This document shows, piece after piece, positions 1-10,643 of a stretch of DNA of 64,000 nt. The notes beneath the pieces are model-generated. The model saw nothing but the letters and a program-made list of their open reading frames with translations, was not told where the DNA came from and did no database searches. Both the position numbers and the translations under genes were made by a program. How positions within the stretch are numbered: the first letter of the stretch is position 1; each line of letters starts with the position of its first letter. Source of the stretch: Streptomyces sp. NBRC 110035 (GTDB lineage: Bacteria; Actinomycetota; Actinomycetes; Streptomycetales; Streptomycetaceae); assembly GCF_000829695.1 (NCBI RefSeq), contig NZ_BBNN01000017.1, positions 62,001-126,000 of the forward strand. Direction: 5' to 3'.

Positions 1-119
1 CCCGTCCCCGCACACCTGTCGGCCGCTTCCGCGTCTTCAGCCGCCGCTCACGCGCTCACGCGTCGGCCCAACTGGTCCACTGGACCGCGGATCTGCTGAT
101 CCGGTGGCCGCCGGCCTGC

Positions 120-1511
120 TCACCCGCCGGTGCGCTCACCTGCCCGCCGCGTCTGATCCGATCGCCAGGGCAGCTCCGCCGTCACCCGGGTCGGGCCGCC
201 GGCCGGGGAGTCGACCACCAGGATTCCGTCCACCGCGTCCAGCCGCTCCGCAAGTCCGGCCAGTCCGGACCCCCCGGACACCTCGGCACCGCCCACGCCG
301 TTGTCCTCGACCTGCACCATCAGCCGGTTCTCCGTCCGCCACACCTCCACGGTCGCCCGGGTCGCCCGCGCGTGCTTGCTGATGTTCTGCAGCAGCTCCG
401 AGACGGTGAAGTAGGCGATGCCCTCGATCGCCGGCGCCGGGCGCTCCGTCAGATCCACGTCGACCCCCACCGGGACCGTGCACCGGGAGGCCACCGACGA
501 CAGAGCCGCGTCAAGGCCCCGGTCGGTCAGCACGGCCGGGTGAATGCCGCGCGCCAGGTCCCGCAGCTCCTGCAGCGCCGTCTTCACCTCGCCGTGCGCC
601 TCGTCCACCATGTGCGCCGCGGCCTGCGGGTCCTCCCGCAGCTTCTCCTTCGCCAGCCCCAGGTCCATGGCCAGCGACACCAACCGGGCCTGTGCCCCGT
701 CGTGCAGGTCGCGCTCGATGCGCCGCAGGTCCGCCGCCGCCGTGTCCACCACGGTGCCCCGGCCCGACTCCAGCTCCACCACTCGCGTCGCCAGCCGGGA
801 CGGCCCGAGCAGCCCGTGCACCAGCAACCGGTCCACCATGGTCAGCGCCCGCACGATCCACGGCGTGGCGATGGTGAACAGCAGTCCGATCAGCGCGGTC
901 ACCGTGATCTCGAACGGGTTGTCCAGATAGATCTGGTGCTGCCCGTCGCCGTACAGCTGTATCCCGTCCTGACCGGTGTACATCGGGAAGACCCAGAACC
1001 ACAGGGGGTACGTCAGCAGCGACCAGCCGATCGACCAGAGGGTCACCGTGACGGTGAAGGCGAACACCGCCCACGGCAGGTGGAGCACCGCGTACAACAG
1101 CGACCGCCACGAGGCGCCGCTCTTCAGCACCGCCCCCGTCCAGGCCATCACCCCCCGGCGCTTCACCCGCAGCGGCTCCGGCTCGGCCACGTCCAGGTCC
1201 AGCAGGCCCCGCGCCCGCATCCGCTCCAGCGCCCCGAACCCGCGGCATCCGGCGAGCCCGGCGGCCAGCACCGGTACGCCGAGGAACGTCACCAGCAGAC
1301 CGGCGCCCAGCGACACCATCGTGACCGCGTAGGTGAAGAGCAGCAGGCCGACCGGCAGACTCAGCAGGACGTACACCAGCTCGCGCCAGGTTCGCCCCTC
1401 GACCGGTGCACGCAGCACTGCCGGCACCCGGTGCCGCCGCTCACCGGCCCTCCCGGGGTGCCCGGTGGGCGTGCTGCAGAGCCCGTAGCTCTGTCCGTAC
1501 TCGGTGGCCAT
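120..1511 (-). CDS. Membrane sensor histidine kinase (HisKA_3 type)
   Basis: 463 residues. The N-terminal half holds about four membrane segments (roughly 45-65, 68-88, 140-170, 203-222) of the actinobacterial 'putative sensor' type. It is followed by a HisKA_3 dimerisation box (RDLHDGAQARL, phospho-acceptor His270) and a HATPase domain with the N-box LLQNISKH near 376 and a DNGVGG box near 403. It should autophosphorylate and pass phosphate to a NarL/LuxR-type response regulator. None is encoded in this window; it could lie beyond the left edge. The ATG at 1511 is preceded by a GGAG-containing ribosome site. The next gene upstream on this strand is a clear paralogue. The signal sensed cannot be told from sequence. 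Confidence 0.9.
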   Translation of the reverse strand: MATEYGQSYGLCSTPTGHPGRAGERRHRVPAVLRAPVEGRTWRELVYVLLSLPVGLLLFTYAVTMVSLGAGLLVTFLGVPVLAAGLAGCRGFGALERMRARGLLDLDVAEPEPLRVKRRGVMAWTGAVLKSGASWRSLLYAVLHLPWAVFAFTVTVTLWSIGWSLLTYPLWFWVFPMYTGQDGIQLYGDGQHQIYLDNPFEITVTALIGLLFTIATPWIVRALTMVDRLLVHGLLGPSRLATRVVELESGRGTVVDTAAADLRRIERDLHDGAQARLVSLAMDLGLAKEKLREDPQAAAHMVDEAHGEVKTALQELRDLARGIHPAVLTDRGLDAALSSVASRCTVPVGVDVDLTERPAPAIEGIAYFTVSELLQNISKHARATRATVEVWRTENRLMVQVEDNGVGGAEVSGGSGLAGLAERLDAVDGILVVDSPAGGPTRVTAELPWRSDQTRRAGERTGG

Positions 1512-1691
1512 CGGCGTCGTCCTTCTCCTCGTCCGGCGGCTGCGCTGTCGTATCTCCAGACTCCTCCGCAGCAGGTCGGCGGACCATGGAGCACGTCGCA
1601 GTCTTGGACGGGGGGTTTTCCCTACCTCCGACCGGGGCGGACGGCCGTGCGGGCACGGACCGGGTCGCGCGCGGTCATGCGGGGCGTGCGG

Positions 1692-2918
1692 TTACGTGGC
1701 CGGCCGTACGGAGTCCCGCGTGGGTGTACGCGTACGCGTGTCCTCGGCGAGGGCGCCGGAGCGGTCCCACCACGGCAGCTCCGCCGTCACCGTCGTCGGG
1801 CCCCCTTCCGGCGACTCCACGACGAACAGGCCGTCGACCGCTCCCAGCCGGTCCGCGAGACCCCGCATCCCCGTGCCGCCGTCCAGGCTCGCGCCGCCGC
1901 GGCCGTCGTCCTCCACCTGGATGAGCAGGCGGCCGGCCGAACGCCACACCTCGACCGAGGCCGTACGCGCGGCGCTGTGCTTGCTGACGTTCTGCAGCAG
2001 CTCCGAGACGGTGAAGTAGGCGATGCCCTCGATGGCCGCGGCCGGCCGTTCGGTGAGATCGACCGCCACCCTCACCGGCACCGTGCAGCGCGAGGCGACC
2101 GACGACAGGGCCGCGTCGAGACCGCGGTCGGTCAGGACCGCGGGGTGGATGCCGCGGGCCAGGTCCCGCAGCTCCTGCAACGCCAGTTTCACCTCGCCGT
2201 GCGCCTCCTCGACCATGGACGCCGCCGCGTCGGGATCCTCCAGCAGCTTCTCCTTGGCCAGACCCAGCCCCATGGCCAGGTTCACCAGCCGGGCCTGTGC
2301 CCCGTCGTGCAGGTCGCGCTCGATCCGCCGCAGATCCGCCGCGGCCGTGTCGACCACGACACCCCGGTCGGACTCCAACTCGGCTATACGCCGCTCCAGT
2401 TCGTCGGACGGCGACAGCAGGCCGCGCACCATCGCCCGGTCCGCGTTGGCCAGCCCGCGCGCGATGAACGGCAGCACCGGCCACAGCACGAACAGCGAGG
2501 CCAGAGTGACGGTGAAGGTGACGACGCCCCACGGCAGACGTATCACCTCGTACAGCGCCGTACGCCAGCCCACCGGATCCTTCAACGCCATCCACAGCCG
2601 TGGCAGGACCCCTCCGGCACCGTGCAGCGGCAGCCGGCTCGGCTCCTCCACCCGCACCCCGAGCAGCGCCCTGGCCCGCGCCCGCTCGCCCCTGCCCAGC
2701 AGCCGCGTCCCCATCAGACCGGCCGCGAGCAGCGGGAACCCGACCACGGTGACGGTCAGCCCGAGGCCCAGGAAGAGCACGGTCACGACGTATATGAAGC
2801 CCACCAACGACACCGGGAGGTTCGCCAGGAGGTGGGCGATCTCCTTCCAGGTGTGCCGGTCGTAGGCGAAACGCGCCGGTGGCGGGCAGTCGTCGGGAGA
2901 AGGGGAGGGATCGGTCAT
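1692..2918 (-). CDS. Membrane sensor histidine kinase, paralogue of the neighbouring kinase
   Basis: 408 residues with the same layout as the kinase downstream: about four membrane segments in the first 150 residues, a HisKA_3 box RDLHDGAQAR with His204, then a HATPase domain (LLQNVSKH, EDDGRGG). The kinase cores are near-identical over long stretches while the sensor halves differ. This points to tandem duplication with divergence of sensing. The genes are 180 bp apart and could be cotranscribed. No response regulator lies between or beside them. This gene is divergent from the nuo operon at 3085, sharing a 166-bp intergenic region. Confidence 0.9.
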   Translation of the reverse strand: MTDPSPSPDDCPPPARFAYDRHTWKEIAHLLANLPVSLVGFIYVVTVLFLGLGLTVTVVGFPLLAAGLMGTRLLGRGERARARALLGVRVEEPSRLPLHGAGGVLPRLWMALKDPVGWRTALYEVIRLPWGVVTFTVTLASLFVLWPVLPFIARGLANADRAMVRGLLSPSDELERRIAELESDRGVVVDTAAADLRRIERDLHDGAQARLVNLAMGLGLAKEKLLEDPDAAASMVEEAHGEVKLALQELRDLARGIHPAVLTDRGLDAALSSVASRCTVPVRVAVDLTERPAAAIEGIAYFTVSELLQNVSKHSAARTASVEVWRSAGRLLIQVEDDGRGGASLDGGTGMRGLADRLGAVDGLFVVESPEGGPTTVTAELPWWDRSGALAEDTRTRTPTRDSVRPAT

Positions 2919-3019
2919 GTGTCATAGCGTGCCCGGCCACGGGGGTCCGCGCCATGAGGTGGGCCCCTGATATCCACGGGGGAAATCCCCACCCCGCGTA
3001 CCAGGGGGTGACGGGCTGC

Positions 3020-3047
3020 TTACGGGGCACTTATCAGGGCCTAGACT
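3020..3047 (+). promoter_or_regulatory. Possible promoter of the nuo2 operon
   Basis: The -10 TAGACT (3042-3047) is a frequent Streptomyces vegetative form. The -35 candidate TTACGG sits 16 bp upstream and is a poor match. The position, about 38 bp before the nuoA start, is suitable. Inferred from pattern only. Confidence 0.3.
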
Positions 3048-3084
3048 CCGGTGCGTACAGATCGTCGAACAGCGAGGGGCGGAC

Positions 3085-3588
3085 GTGCGGCAACCGACCG
3101 GCGTCGATCCGACCGGCTTCGACCCGACCTCCATCGGCACGACCGGCTTCGATCCGGTCGGCTTCGGCACGGCCGGAGGCGATCCGGCTGCCGTGATCGC
3201 TTCGCACCAGGTCGCAGCGGCCGACCACTTCCAGGCGTACTCGGTCGTCGGACTGCTCGCCGTCCTCGGCGTGCTGTTCGTCGCCTTCGCCTTCGGCGCG
3301 GGACGCCTGCTGCGGCCGGTGGTCCCCACGCCCGAGAAACTCATGACGTACGAGTGCGGAGTCGACCCCGTCGGCGAGGGCTGGGCCCACACGCAGATCC
3401 GCTACTACGTCTACGCCTTCCTCTACGTGATCTTCGCTGTCGACTCGATCTTCCTCTTCCCCTGGGCGACCGTCTTCGCCGCCGACGGCTACGGCGCGAC
3501 CACGCTCGTGGAGATGTTCATCTTCCTCGGCTTCCTCGCCGTCGGGCTGTTGTACGCATACAAGAAGGGCGTCCTGACATGGACGTGA
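3085..3588 (+). CDS. nuoA: NADH-quinone oxidoreductase subunit A
   Basis: 167 residues, start GTG. The NuoA signature [16 protein letters not shown] is present, followed by an aromatic-rich stretch that matches the family's three-helix fold (helices near 50-72, 112-135, 138-160). The first ~45 residues are a Thr/Gly/Phe-rich leader (repeated TGFDP-like steps) that is not part of the family core, so translation could begin later. NuoA is a small membrane subunit at the junction of the quinone module and the proton-pumping arm of complex I. It is the first gene of a ten-gene operon; its end overlaps nuoB by 10 bp. Confidence 0.93.
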   Translation: MRQPTGVDPTGFDPTSIGTTGFDPVGFGTAGGDPAAVIASHQVAAADHFQAYSVVGLLAVLGVLFVAFAFGAGRLLRPVVPTPEKLMTYECGVDPVGEGWAHTQIRYYVYAFLYVIFAVDSIFLFPWATVFAADGYGATTLVEMFIFLGFLAVGLLYAYKKGVLTWT

Positions 3589-4286
3589 CCCCCGCGAACC
3601 CACCGGGCGCCACCACCCCGCCGGGCGCGCACTCGGGCTCGGACCAGGCTTCCGGACCGGTGCTGCTTCCCGAGCCCGCCGTGCTCCCCGCCGAGGGCAG
3701 CGGAAGGCTCGGCGCGCTCGCCCGGCTCGCGCCCGAGCCGATGAAGGTGATCCTCAACTGGGGCCGCCGCTACTCGCTCTGGGTCTTCAACTTCGGCCTC
3801 GCCTGCTGTGCGATCGAGTTCATCGCCGCGTCGATGGCCCGCCACGACTTCATCCGCCTCGGCGTCATTCCCTTCGCACCGGGACCGCGTCAGGCCGACC
3901 TGATGGTGGTCTCCGGCACGGTCACGGACAAGATGGCGCCCGTGGTGAAGCGCCTGTACGAGCAGATGCCCGAGCCGAAGTACGTCATCTCGTTCGGCGC
4001 GTGCAGCAACTGCGGCGGCCCGTACTGGGACTCCTACTCCGTCACCAAGGGTGTCGACCAGATCATCCCGGTCGACGTCTACGTCCCCGGCTGCCCGCCG
4101 CGGCCCGAGGCGCTGCTCCAGGGAATCCTGAAACTCCAGGAGAAGATCGCGCGGGAGTCGCTGGGGGAGCGGTACGGGCCCGGTGGGCGGGGTGCCTCCG
4201 CGGCTGCCCTGCAGAGCGGGCTGGTGAAGCCGCCGGCGCCGGGGGAGCCCGGTGCGGTGCGGTCCGGCCAGGGGGAGGACCGATGA
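3579..4286 (+). CDS. nuoB: NADH-quinone oxidoreductase subunit B (iron-sulphur N2)
   Basis: 235 residues. All four ligands of the N2 [4Fe-4S] cluster are visible: the Cys76-Cys77 pair (GLACCAIE), Cys142 (GACSNCGG) and Cys172 (PGCPPRP), with the family spacing. A proline/alanine-rich ~50-residue N-terminal extension precedes the core. NuoB carries the last cluster before quinone and normally forms the quinone pocket together with NuoD, which is absent from this operon. ATG at 3579 overlaps the nuoA end, and the stop overlaps the nuoC start (ATGA). Confidence 0.95.
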   Translation: MDVTPANPPGATTPPGAHSGSDQASGPVLLPEPAVLPAEGSGRLGALARLAPEPMKVILNWGRRYSLWVFNFGLACCAIEFIAASMARHDFIRLGVIPFAPGPRQADLMVVSGTVTDKMAPVVKRLYEQMPEPKYVISFGACSNCGGPYWDSYSVTKGVDQIIPVDVYVPGCPPRPEALLQGILKLQEKIARESLGERYGPGGRGASAAALQSGLVKPPAPGEPGAVRSGQGEDR

Positions 4287-5935
4287 CCGCGGCCGGCTGG
4301 CTCCCCACCGACGCCGAAGAACTGTTCGGTACGGAGGCCACGGCCGAGGAGTCGTACGACGTCCTCACCGTCGACGTCCCGCCCGCCTCCTGGCTCCCGG
4401 CCCTGGAAACCGCGCGCGACCGGCTCGGCTGCACGTATTTCGACTGGCTGAGCGCGGTCGACGAGTCCGGCACGGGCTTCCGCGTCACCGCCCACGTCGT
4501 GGCCCTCTCTCCGGTACGGCGCCTGCTGCTGCGTACGACCGTCCCGCACGAGGCACCGGTGCTGCCTTCCGCCGTGGGGGTCTACGCGGGGGCCGCCTGG
4601 CACGAGCGCGAGACGTACGAGATGTTCGGCGTCGACTTCGCCGGTCACCCCGCACTCGACCACCTGCTCCTGCCGGACACCTTCGAGGGCCACCCTCTGC
4701 GCAAGGACTTCGTCCTCGCCGCCCGCGTCGCCAAGGCCTGGCCCGGCGCCAAGGAACCCGGCGAGTCCGAGCACGGCGGGCCCAAGCGCCGTCAGATGCT
4801 TCCCCCAGGGGTCCCCGACCCCAACGAATGGGGTCCCCTGAAGGGCAGGCTTCCCTCGGCCCCCTCCCGTCCGGCCCGGGGCGGGGGCGGGGGCGGGGCG
4901 GCCACCGGAGCCGGAGGCGGACCCGCCGCAGGACGGGCACCCGGCGACCGCCCGGTACGCCGGAACCGCACGGCGGCGGAGGGCTCCGCGAGCCAGGCCG
5001 CCCCCGCGGGGGCCGAGGGCGAGGGCCGTCCCGCACGGCCGCCGCGCCGGAACCGCACGGCGGCCGAGGGCTCCGCGAGCCAGCAGGCCGCGCACGCCAC
5101 CGAGTCACCGACTGCCGCGTCACCGGTCGGGTCACCTGCTGCCGACACCGCGGCGCAGCCCGGGACGCCCCCGCCGGCCGCACCCCGGACGCGCCGTGCC
5201 CGGAGCGCGAGTGAGGGTTCGGTTTCCCAGCGCGGGCCGTCGACGGCAGCCGCGTCCGGGAAGGCCGCGGAAGCCGCAGAGGGCACGGTCGGCCCTGATG
5301 CCGGTCCCGGCACCGACGCGCCCGAAGCACCGGCAACCGAAGCACCGGCAACGGGACGCCGCACGCGAAGCGCCTCCGAAGGCTCCGCGAGCCAACGCCC
5401 CCAGGCGACAACGCCGAAGCCCGCCGAAACGGGGCCCGCCGATGCACGAGACCCCGGTCGGTCACGCAGCGCGCCGGACGGGGCAGGGACGCCAGACATC
5501 ACCGGGGCATCGGAAGAGACGGAGGAGGCGCCGGACCGGACAGCAGTATCGGGCACCGGGCCGTCCGCCCCACCGCGCAGCCCGGACGCCCCCTGGCACC
5601 ACGCCCGCCCGGCCTACAGCGAACCCGAACCCGAATCCGAACCCGAAACACAGGTGGAACCCGCGTCCGAAGCGCAGACTGAGCGCGAGTCCGCCCGCAA
5701 TGCCTACCCCTACTCCGACCTGAACTCCGACCCGGCGCCGGACCCCTCCGGCCCCTCCGGCCCCTCCGGCCCGGCGCCGGACCCCTCCGACCCGGCGCCG
5801 GACCCCTCCGGCCCCTCCGGCCCCTCCGACCCGGCGCCGGACCCCTCCGGCCCCTCCGGCCCCTCCGGCACCTCCAGTCCCTCCAGTCCCTCCGGCCCTT
5901 CGGCCCCCGACACCCCCTCAGGAGGTCCGCGGTGA
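4283..5935 (+). CDS. nuoC: NADH-quinone oxidoreductase subunit C with a long disordered repeat tail
   Basis: 550 residues, far longer than the ~200-240 of a usual NuoC. Residues 1-190 are the 30-kDa subunit domain, with the diagnostic run [16 protein letters not shown] (109-123) and [10 protein letters not shown] (134-143). From ~190 to the end it is low-complexity Ala/Pro/Gly/Ser/Glu sequence. Four copies of an Arg-rich motif RxR[TS]A[AS]EGS[AV]SQ sit at about 4958-4996, 5045-5083, 5190-5232 and 5355-5397. A terminal block of [12 protein letters not shown] repeats lies at 5740-5930. Protein context suggests a peripheral-arm subunit lying next to NuoB. No NuoD domain is fused to it. The tail has no assigned role. 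Confidence 0.9.
   Translation: MTAAGWLPTDAEELFGTEATAEESYDVLTVDVPPASWLPALETARDRLGCTYFDWLSAVDESGTGFRVTAHVVALSPVRRLLLRTTVPHEAPVLPSAVGVYAGAAWHERETYEMFGVDFAGHPALDHLLLPDTFEGHPLRKDFVLAARVAKAWPGAKEPGESEHGGPKRRQMLPPGVPDPNEWGPLKGRLPSAPSRPARGGGGGGAATGAGGGPAAGRAPGDRPVRRNRTAAEGSASQAAPAGAEGEGRPARPPRRNRTAAEGSASQQAAHATESPTAASPVGSPAADTAAQPGTPPPAAPRTRRARSASEGSVSQRGPSTAAASGKAAEAAEGTVGPDAGPGTDAPEAPATEAPATGRRTRSASEGSASQRPQATTPKPAETGPADARDPGRSRSAPDGAGTPDITGASEETEEAPDRTAVSGTGPSAPPRSPDAPWHHARPAYSEPEPESEPETQVEPASEAQTERESARNAYPYSDLNSDPAPDPSGPSGPSGPAPDPSDPAPDPSGPSGPSDPAPDPSGPSGPSGTSSPSSPSGPSAPDTPSGGPR
4958..5083 (+). repeat. 39-bp direct repeat inside nuoC
   Basis: Two 39-bp copies (4958-4996 and 5045-5083) differ at one base and encode [13 protein letters not shown]. 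Two more diverged copies follow at ~5190-5232 and ~5355-5397. Copy number could vary by recombination without breaking the frame. Confidence 0.8.
5740..5930 (+). repeat. PSGPSG / PAPDPS coding repeat at the nuoC 3' end
   Basis: Short in-frame units of CCCTCCGGC type (PSG) and a longer unit reading PAPDPS alternate over ~190 bp. The near-identical nucleotide copies indicate recent slippage or recombination rather than selection on each residue. Confidence 0.8.
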
Positions 5936-6900
5936 ACGACGTACTCGACGTCGCTCTGCGACTCCTGATCGTCTTCGTCGTCTTTCTCACCTTCCCGCTC
6001 ATCGTCGGTCAGACCGAGCACAAAGTGATGGCGCACATGCAGGGCCGCCTGGGCCCGATGTACGCGGGCGGCTTCCACGGCTGGGCCCAGCTCGTCGCCG
6101 ACGGCGTGAAGTTCGCGCAGAAGGAGGACGTGGTCCCGGCCGGTGCCGACCGCCGTGTCTTCCAACTCGCCCCTGCCGTCGCCCTCCTGCCGTACCTCCT
6201 CGTGCTGCTCGCGATCCCGGCCGGGCCGGGCGAGGGCGCCGTCGGGCAGGTGCTGGACGCGGGTGTGTTCTTCGTGCTGGCGGTGATGGGCGTCGGCGTC
6301 CTCGGCTCGCTCATGGCCGGGTGGGCCTCCGCCAACAAGTTCTCCCTCCTCGGCGGCCTGCGCACCGCAGCTCAGCTCCTCGCCTATGAACTGCCGATGC
6401 TGCTCACCGCCGCCTCGGTGGCGATGGCGGCCGGCACCGTTTCGCTCGTCGGCATCCTCGACGCCTTCGAGTGGTGGTGGCTGCCCTGGCAGATCGTCGG
6501 CGCGATCGTCTTCTTCGTCGCCGGACTGGCCGAACTCCAGCGGCCGCCCTTCGACATGCCCGTCGCCGACTCGGAGATCATCTTCGGTGCGTACACCGAG
6601 TACACCGGCCTGCGGTTCGCCCTCTTCCTCCTCGCCGAGTACGCCGGGATCGTCGTCCTGTGCGGCCTGACCACCGTTCTCTTCCTGGGCGGCTGGCACG
6701 GCCCGTGGGGCGCCGACGGTCTCGGCTGGGTCTGGACCCTGCTGAAGACCGCGGTCCTCGCCTTCGTCGTGATCTGGCTCCGCGTCAGTTATCCCCGTCT
6801 GCGTGAGGACCAGTTGCAGAAGCTGTCCTGGACCCTCCTCGTCCCCCTCGCCCTCGCCCAGATCGCCCTCACCGGCGTCGTCAAGGTGGTGATCTCCTAG
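5932..6900 (+). CDS. nuoH: NADH-quinone oxidoreductase subunit H
   Basis: 322 residues, start GTG overlapping the nuoC stop and preceded by AGGAGG. Eight membrane segments are expected. The family signatures [15 protein letters not shown] ([15 protein letters not shown], residues 26-40) and [16 protein letters not shown] (about 200-215) are present. The latter is the conserved loop lining the quinone channel. NuoH links the quinone site to the antiporter-like subunits. Note TEHK in place of the usual acidic-Arg-Lys run near the first loop. Confidence 0.95.
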   Translation: MNDVLDVALRLLIVFVVFLTFPLIVGQTEHKVMAHMQGRLGPMYAGGFHGWAQLVADGVKFAQKEDVVPAGADRRVFQLAPAVALLPYLLVLLAIPAGPGEGAVGQVLDAGVFFVLAVMGVGVLGSLMAGWASANKFSLLGGLRTAAQLLAYELPMLLTAASVAMAAGTVSLVGILDAFEWWWLPWQIVGAIVFFVAGLAELQRPPFDMPVADSEIIFGAYTEYTGLRFALFLLAEYAGIVVLCGLTTVLFLGGWHGPWGADGLGWVWTLLKTAVLAFVVIWLRVSYPRLREDQLQKLSWTLLVPLALAQIALTGVVKVVIS

Positions 6901-6902
6901 CC

Positions 6903-7511
6903 ATGGCTCCTCTTCCCGGCTTCCCCGGCTCCGGTCTGGCCAAGGGCCTGGCCGTCACCCTGCGGACGATGACGAAGAAGTCCGTCACCGCCCAGTATCC
7001 GGACACCCAGCCCGACCTCCCGCCCCGCACCCGCGGGGTGATCGGCCTGTTCGAGGAGAACTGCACGGTCTGCATGCTGTGTGCCCGCGAGTGCCCCGAC
7101 TGGTGCATCTACATCGACTCCCACAAGGAGACCGTCCCGGCGGCGACGCCCGGCGGCCGTGAGCGCAGCCGCAACGTCCTCGACCGGTTCGCCATCGACT
7201 TCTCCCTGTGCATGTACTGCGGTATCTGCATCGAGGTCTGTCCTTTCGACGCCCTGTTCTGGTCCCCCGAGTTCGAGTACGCCGAGACCGACATCCGCGA
7301 ACTCACCCACGAACGCGACAAGCTCCGCGAGTGGATGTGGACGGTCCCGGCCCCGCCGGCCCTCGACCCCGCCGCCGAGGAACCGAAGGAAATCGCCGCC
7401 GCCCGCAAGACAGCCGACAAACTGGCCGCCACCCGGGCCGCCCCCCGGCCCGGCCCGCCGCCGGCCGCGCAGGCCGATCCGCAGCCCGAGCCGAAGGGGG
7501 AGGAGTCGTGA
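6903..7511 (+). CDS. nuoI: NADH-quinone oxidoreductase subunit I (two [4Fe-4S] ferredoxin)
   Basis: 202 residues. Two complete CxxCxxCxxxCP motifs are seen: Cys54/57/60/64 and Cys103/106/109/113, binding clusters N6a and N6b. The last ~70 residues are an Ala/Pro/Lys-rich tail ([10 protein letters not shown]) beyond the family core. The subunit passes electrons to NuoB. Its usual electron source, NuoG, is not in this operon. It lies 2 bp after nuoH and overlaps nuoJ by 4 bp. Confidence 0.95.
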   Translation: MAPLPGFPGSGLAKGLAVTLRTMTKKSVTAQYPDTQPDLPPRTRGVIGLFEENCTVCMLCARECPDWCIYIDSHKETVPAATPGGRERSRNVLDRFAIDFSLCMYCGICIEVCPFDALFWSPEFEYAETDIRELTHERDKLREWMWTVPAPPALDPAAEEPKEIAAARKTADKLAATRAAPRPGPPPAAQADPQPEPKGEES

Positions 7512-8212
7512 CGCTCGCCGCAGCCGCCGGCACGGTCGCGCACGCCACGGCCGCCACCGTCGACGCCGCCACCGGGACACAGGGCTTCCTCTCCCCGAGC
7601 GGAGTGGAGATCGCCTTCCTCCTCGTCGGCCTGGTCACCTTCGGCGCAGCCGTCGTCACCGTCACCACCAGGCAGCTGGTGCACGCCGCCCTGTGGCTGG
7701 TGGTGGCCCTCGGCGGACTCGCCGTCGAATACCTCCTGCTCACCGCCGAGTTCATCGCCTGGGTGCAGGTCCTCATCTACGTGGGTTCGGTCGTCGTCCT
7801 CCTCCTGTTCGGTCTGATGCTCACCAGAGCGCCCGTGGGCCGCTCCCCGGACGCCGACTCCGGCAACCGCCGGGTCGCCCTCGGCGTGGCCGTCGCCGCG
7901 GCCGTCGCCCTGGTCTGGGTCGTCGTCGACGCCTTCCGTACGACCTGGATCGACCTGGACGGCGCGCCCGCCGGCTCCACCGACGTGACCGGCGCCAGTC
8001 TCTTCCAGCACTGGGTCCTGCCCTTCGAGGCCCTCTCCGTCCTCCTCCTCGCCGCCCTCGTCGGCGCGATCGTCCTCTCCCGCAGAGCGGAGACGGCCGC
8101 CGCGGCACGGGAAACCCAGGCGCGGGAGACGGCCGCCGGAGTCACCGACGGGCCGGCCTCCCGCCCCCGCCCCCGGCCCCGGCCCCGCCGTGATGCGGAA
8201 GGGAACCGCTGA
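7508..8212 (+). CDS. nuoJ: NADH-quinone oxidoreductase subunit J
   Basis: 234 residues from the GTG at 7508 (GTGA overlap with nuoI), preceded by a GGAGGAG ribosome site. An in-frame upstream extension lies inside nuoI and is rejected. Five membrane segments are expected. The conserved stretch [20 protein letters not shown] matches the NuoJ helix III that undergoes the pi-bulge transition in complex I. The C-terminus is an Arg/Pro-rich tail. Confidence 0.93.
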   Translation: MTLAAAAGTVAHATAATVDAATGTQGFLSPSGVEIAFLLVGLVTFGAAVVTVTTRQLVHAALWLVVALGGLAVEYLLLTAEFIAWVQVLIYVGSVVVLLLFGLMLTRAPVGRSPDADSGNRRVALGVAVAAAVALVWVVVDAFRTTWIDLDGAPAGSTDVTGASLFQHWVLPFEALSVLLLAALVGAIVLSRRAETAAAARETQARETAAGVTDGPASRPRPRPRPRRDAEGNR

Positions 8213-8646
8213 TGCACCTCGCCTATCCCGTCGTGCTGTCCGCGCTCCTCTTCTGCACCGGCCTGTACGGAGTCCTCGCCCGCCGCAACGCGATCCTGGT
8301 GCTGATGTCGGTCGAGCTGATGCTCAACGCCGTCAATCTGAACCTGGTCGCCTTCGACGTCTGGCTCAGCAAGACCGCCGAGGAGACCCTGCACTCCGGT
8401 CAGGCCCTTGCCCTGTTCACCATCGCCATCGCCGCCGCCGAGATCGGCATCGGCCTGGCGATCGTCCTCGCCGTCCACCGCAACCGCGGCACCGCGGACA
8501 TCGACAAGCTCCGCGACACCGCCGAGGGCCACAGCCCCGACGCCCCCGACGGCACGGGCAGCCCCGGTGGGCCGGTCGGCCCCGACTCCGACAGCGACGC
8601 CCCCACGACCCGGGCGGCCGTCACGAAGGCCGAGGCCACCGCGTGA
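8212..8646 (+). CDS. nuoK: NADH-quinone oxidoreductase subunit K
   Basis: 144 residues against ~100 in most bacteria. The core has three helices with the family stretches [14 protein letters not shown] (buried Glu of the proton path) and [18 protein letters not shown] (second Glu). A hydrophilic tail of ~40 residues (Gly/Pro/Asp/Ala) is extra. Start and stop overlap nuoJ (TGATG) and nuoL (GTGA). Confidence 0.93.
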   Translation: MHLAYPVVLSALLFCTGLYGVLARRNAILVLMSVELMLNAVNLNLVAFDVWLSKTAEETLHSGQALALFTIAIAAAEIGIGLAIVLAVHRNRGTADIDKLRDTAEGHSPDAPDGTGSPGGPVGPDSDSDAPTTRAAVTKAEATA

Positions 8647-10637
8647 CCACGACCACCCTCGCCGTCCTCGTCCCCCTCCTTCCGTTCCTCGGCGCGATCG
8701 CCGGACTGCTCCTGGGCCGCGCGGCCCCCGGTTTCGTCCGTCCGCTCGCCGTCCTGCCCACGCTCACCGCCCTCGCACTGGCCGCCGTGGTCGCCGCGCG
8801 CCAGGGCGGCGACCGGGCCCTCGACGCCGCAACCGAGCTCACCCCCACCGGCTCCGTCCCCGTCGAACTCGCCCTGCACATCGACGGCTTCGCCGCCCTC
8901 ACCGCCGTGGTGGTCGGCGCCGTCGCCACCTGTGTGCAGATCTACTCGACGGGCTACCTCCGCGACGACCCGCGCTACCCCTCCTACGCGGCCCTCGTCT
9001 CCCTGTTCACCTCCGCGATGTTCCTCGTCGTCTACTCCGGCGACCTGATGGTGCTGCTGGTCGGCTGGGAAGTCATGGGCATCTGCTCCTACTTCCTCGT
9101 CGGCCACTACTGGGAGACCCCCCAGGCCCGCGCCGCCTCCCTCAAAGCCTTCCTGGTCACCAAGCTCGGCGACGCCCCCTTCCTCATCGGCCTGTTCGCC
9201 CTCGCCGGCGAGGCGGACTCCTTCCGGATCACGCATGTCCTCGACACCGTCGCGAACGGCGGCATCGAGCACCCCACCCTGATCGCCCTGCTCCTCCTGG
9301 CAGGCGTGGCGGGCAAGTCGGCGCAGTTCCCGCTGCACACCTGGCTCCCCGACGCGATGGCGGGCCCGACCCCCGTCTCCGCGCTGATCCACGCCGCGAC
9401 GATGGTCGCCGCCGGTGTCTACTTCGTCGCCCGCCTCCTCCCGCTCTTCCAGGTCTCGCAGGCCGCGATGACCGTCCTCGCAGTCATGGCCGCCGTCACC
9501 ATGGCCGGCTCGGCGCTCGCCGCTCTCGCCCAGGACGACATCAAACGCGTCCTCGCCTACTCGACGATCGGCCAGCTCGGCTACATGACCGGAGCCCTCG
9601 CCGTCGGCGAGCGCGGAGCCGCCGTCTTCCACCTCCTGTCCCACGGCGCCTTCAAGGCGCTCCTGTTCCTCGCCGCCGGCGTGCTCATCCACGCGGCCGG
9701 CACCAACTCGCTGGCCGCCATGTCCCGCATGAGCCACCTGCGCGACCGCGTACCCGACGCCTACTGGACGATGACCGTGGCGCTCCTCGCGCTCGCCGCG
9801 ATCCCGCCGTTCAGCGGCTTCTTCTCCAAGGAAGCCGTTCTCGGAGCCGCCGAACACGTCGTCACCGGCCACACCGGGCAGGCCCCCGCCGCCGCGGGCT
9901 GGATCGTCCTCCTCTCCGGCCTGGCCGCTGCCCTGCTCACCGCCGCCTACGCGGCACGCCTGTGGCTGCTGGTCTTCCGCGGACACGGCACCGAGGCCCC
10001 CGACCACGGCAGGCAGCCCCTCACCATGACCGCCGTGCTGTGGGTGCTCGCGATTCCCTCCCTCACCCTGGGCGCCCTCGCCTTCCGCGTGCTGCCCGAC
10101 TGGTTCGACGGCCACGACCTCGCCCCGACTCTCACCACCTCGATGCTCGGCACCGGTGTGGCCCTGGTCGGCGGCATCATCACCTACACCGCCTGGCGGC
10201 ACACCACCGCCCACGCCGCCCACCCCCCACCCGGTGCCGTGGCCGCCCACCCGGAGGCCGGCGCCGGACAGGTCGAGGCCGAGGCCATCGCCACCCACGA
10301 ACCCGCCTACGGAGACATCGCGTACGCGTCCGACCCGGCCGACCCCGGCCGTCTGCTGCTCGGCCCGCTGCACCGCCACGCGGCCGCCGGCTTCCACCTC
10401 GACGCCGTGTACACGACCCTCTTCGTCCGGCCCGTCCAGGCGGCGGCCGGTCTCGTCCGGTTCCTCGACCGCGAGGTCGTCGACACCTACGTACGCGGCG
10501 CGGGAACGCTGCCCCGGTGGCTCGGTACCGCCGTACGACGTGCCCAGACCGGCAATCTGCAGACCTATGTGAGCGCGCTGCTCGCCGGCACCGTCGTTCT
10601 CGCGGTCGCCGTCGTCCTCGCCGCCACGGGAGCGTGA
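8643..10637 (+). CDS. nuoL: NADH-quinone oxidoreductase subunit L (antiporter-like)
   Basis: 664 residues from the GTG at 8643 overlapping the nuoK stop. The proton-translocating antiporter fold shows the signatures [18 protein letters not shown] and [19 protein letters not shown], then [15 protein letters not shown] and [18 protein letters not shown] (channel Lys/His). A His/Ala-rich loop precedes the C-terminal segment that in complex I forms the lateral helix. This is the distal proton-pumping subunit. Confidence 0.95.
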   Translation: MTTTTLAVLVPLLPFLGAIAGLLLGRAAPGFVRPLAVLPTLTALALAAVVAARQGGDRALDAATELTPTGSVPVELALHIDGFAALTAVVVGAVATCVQIYSTGYLRDDPRYPSYAALVSLFTSAMFLVVYSGDLMVLLVGWEVMGICSYFLVGHYWETPQARAASLKAFLVTKLGDAPFLIGLFALAGEADSFRITHVLDTVANGGIEHPTLIALLLLAGVAGKSAQFPLHTWLPDAMAGPTPVSALIHAATMVAAGVYFVARLLPLFQVSQAAMTVLAVMAAVTMAGSALAALAQDDIKRVLAYSTIGQLGYMTGALAVGERGAAVFHLLSHGAFKALLFLAAGVLIHAAGTNSLAAMSRMSHLRDRVPDAYWTMTVALLALAAIPPFSGFFSKEAVLGAAEHVVTGHTGQAPAAAGWIVLLSGLAAALLTAAYAARLWLLVFRGHGTEAPDHGRQPLTMTAVLWVLAIPSLTLGALAFRVLPDWFDGHDLAPTLTTSMLGTGVALVGGIITYTAWRHTTAHAAHPPPGAVAAHPEAGAGQVEAEAIATHEPAYGDIAYASDPADPGRLLLGPLHRHAAAGFHLDAVYTTLFVRPVQAAAGLVRFLDREVVDTYVRGAGTLPRWLGTAVRRAQTGNLQTYVSALLAGTVVLAVAVVLAATGA

Positions 10638-10643
10638 CCAGAC

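Noticed and set aside
372..2927. 851-codon open frame opposite the two kinases
   Set aside because: Arg/Pro/Gln/His-rich composition and mirrored repeats of the kinase duplication show it is a shadow frame.
5740..5930. CRISPR-like or collagen-like array
   Set aside because: Units are short, in-frame codon repeats with no spacers; PSG is not a Gly-X-Y register of useful length.
7208..7507. Long N-terminal extension of NuoJ
   Set aside because: It lies inside nuoI in another frame; GTG 7508 gives the family length with a good ribosome site.
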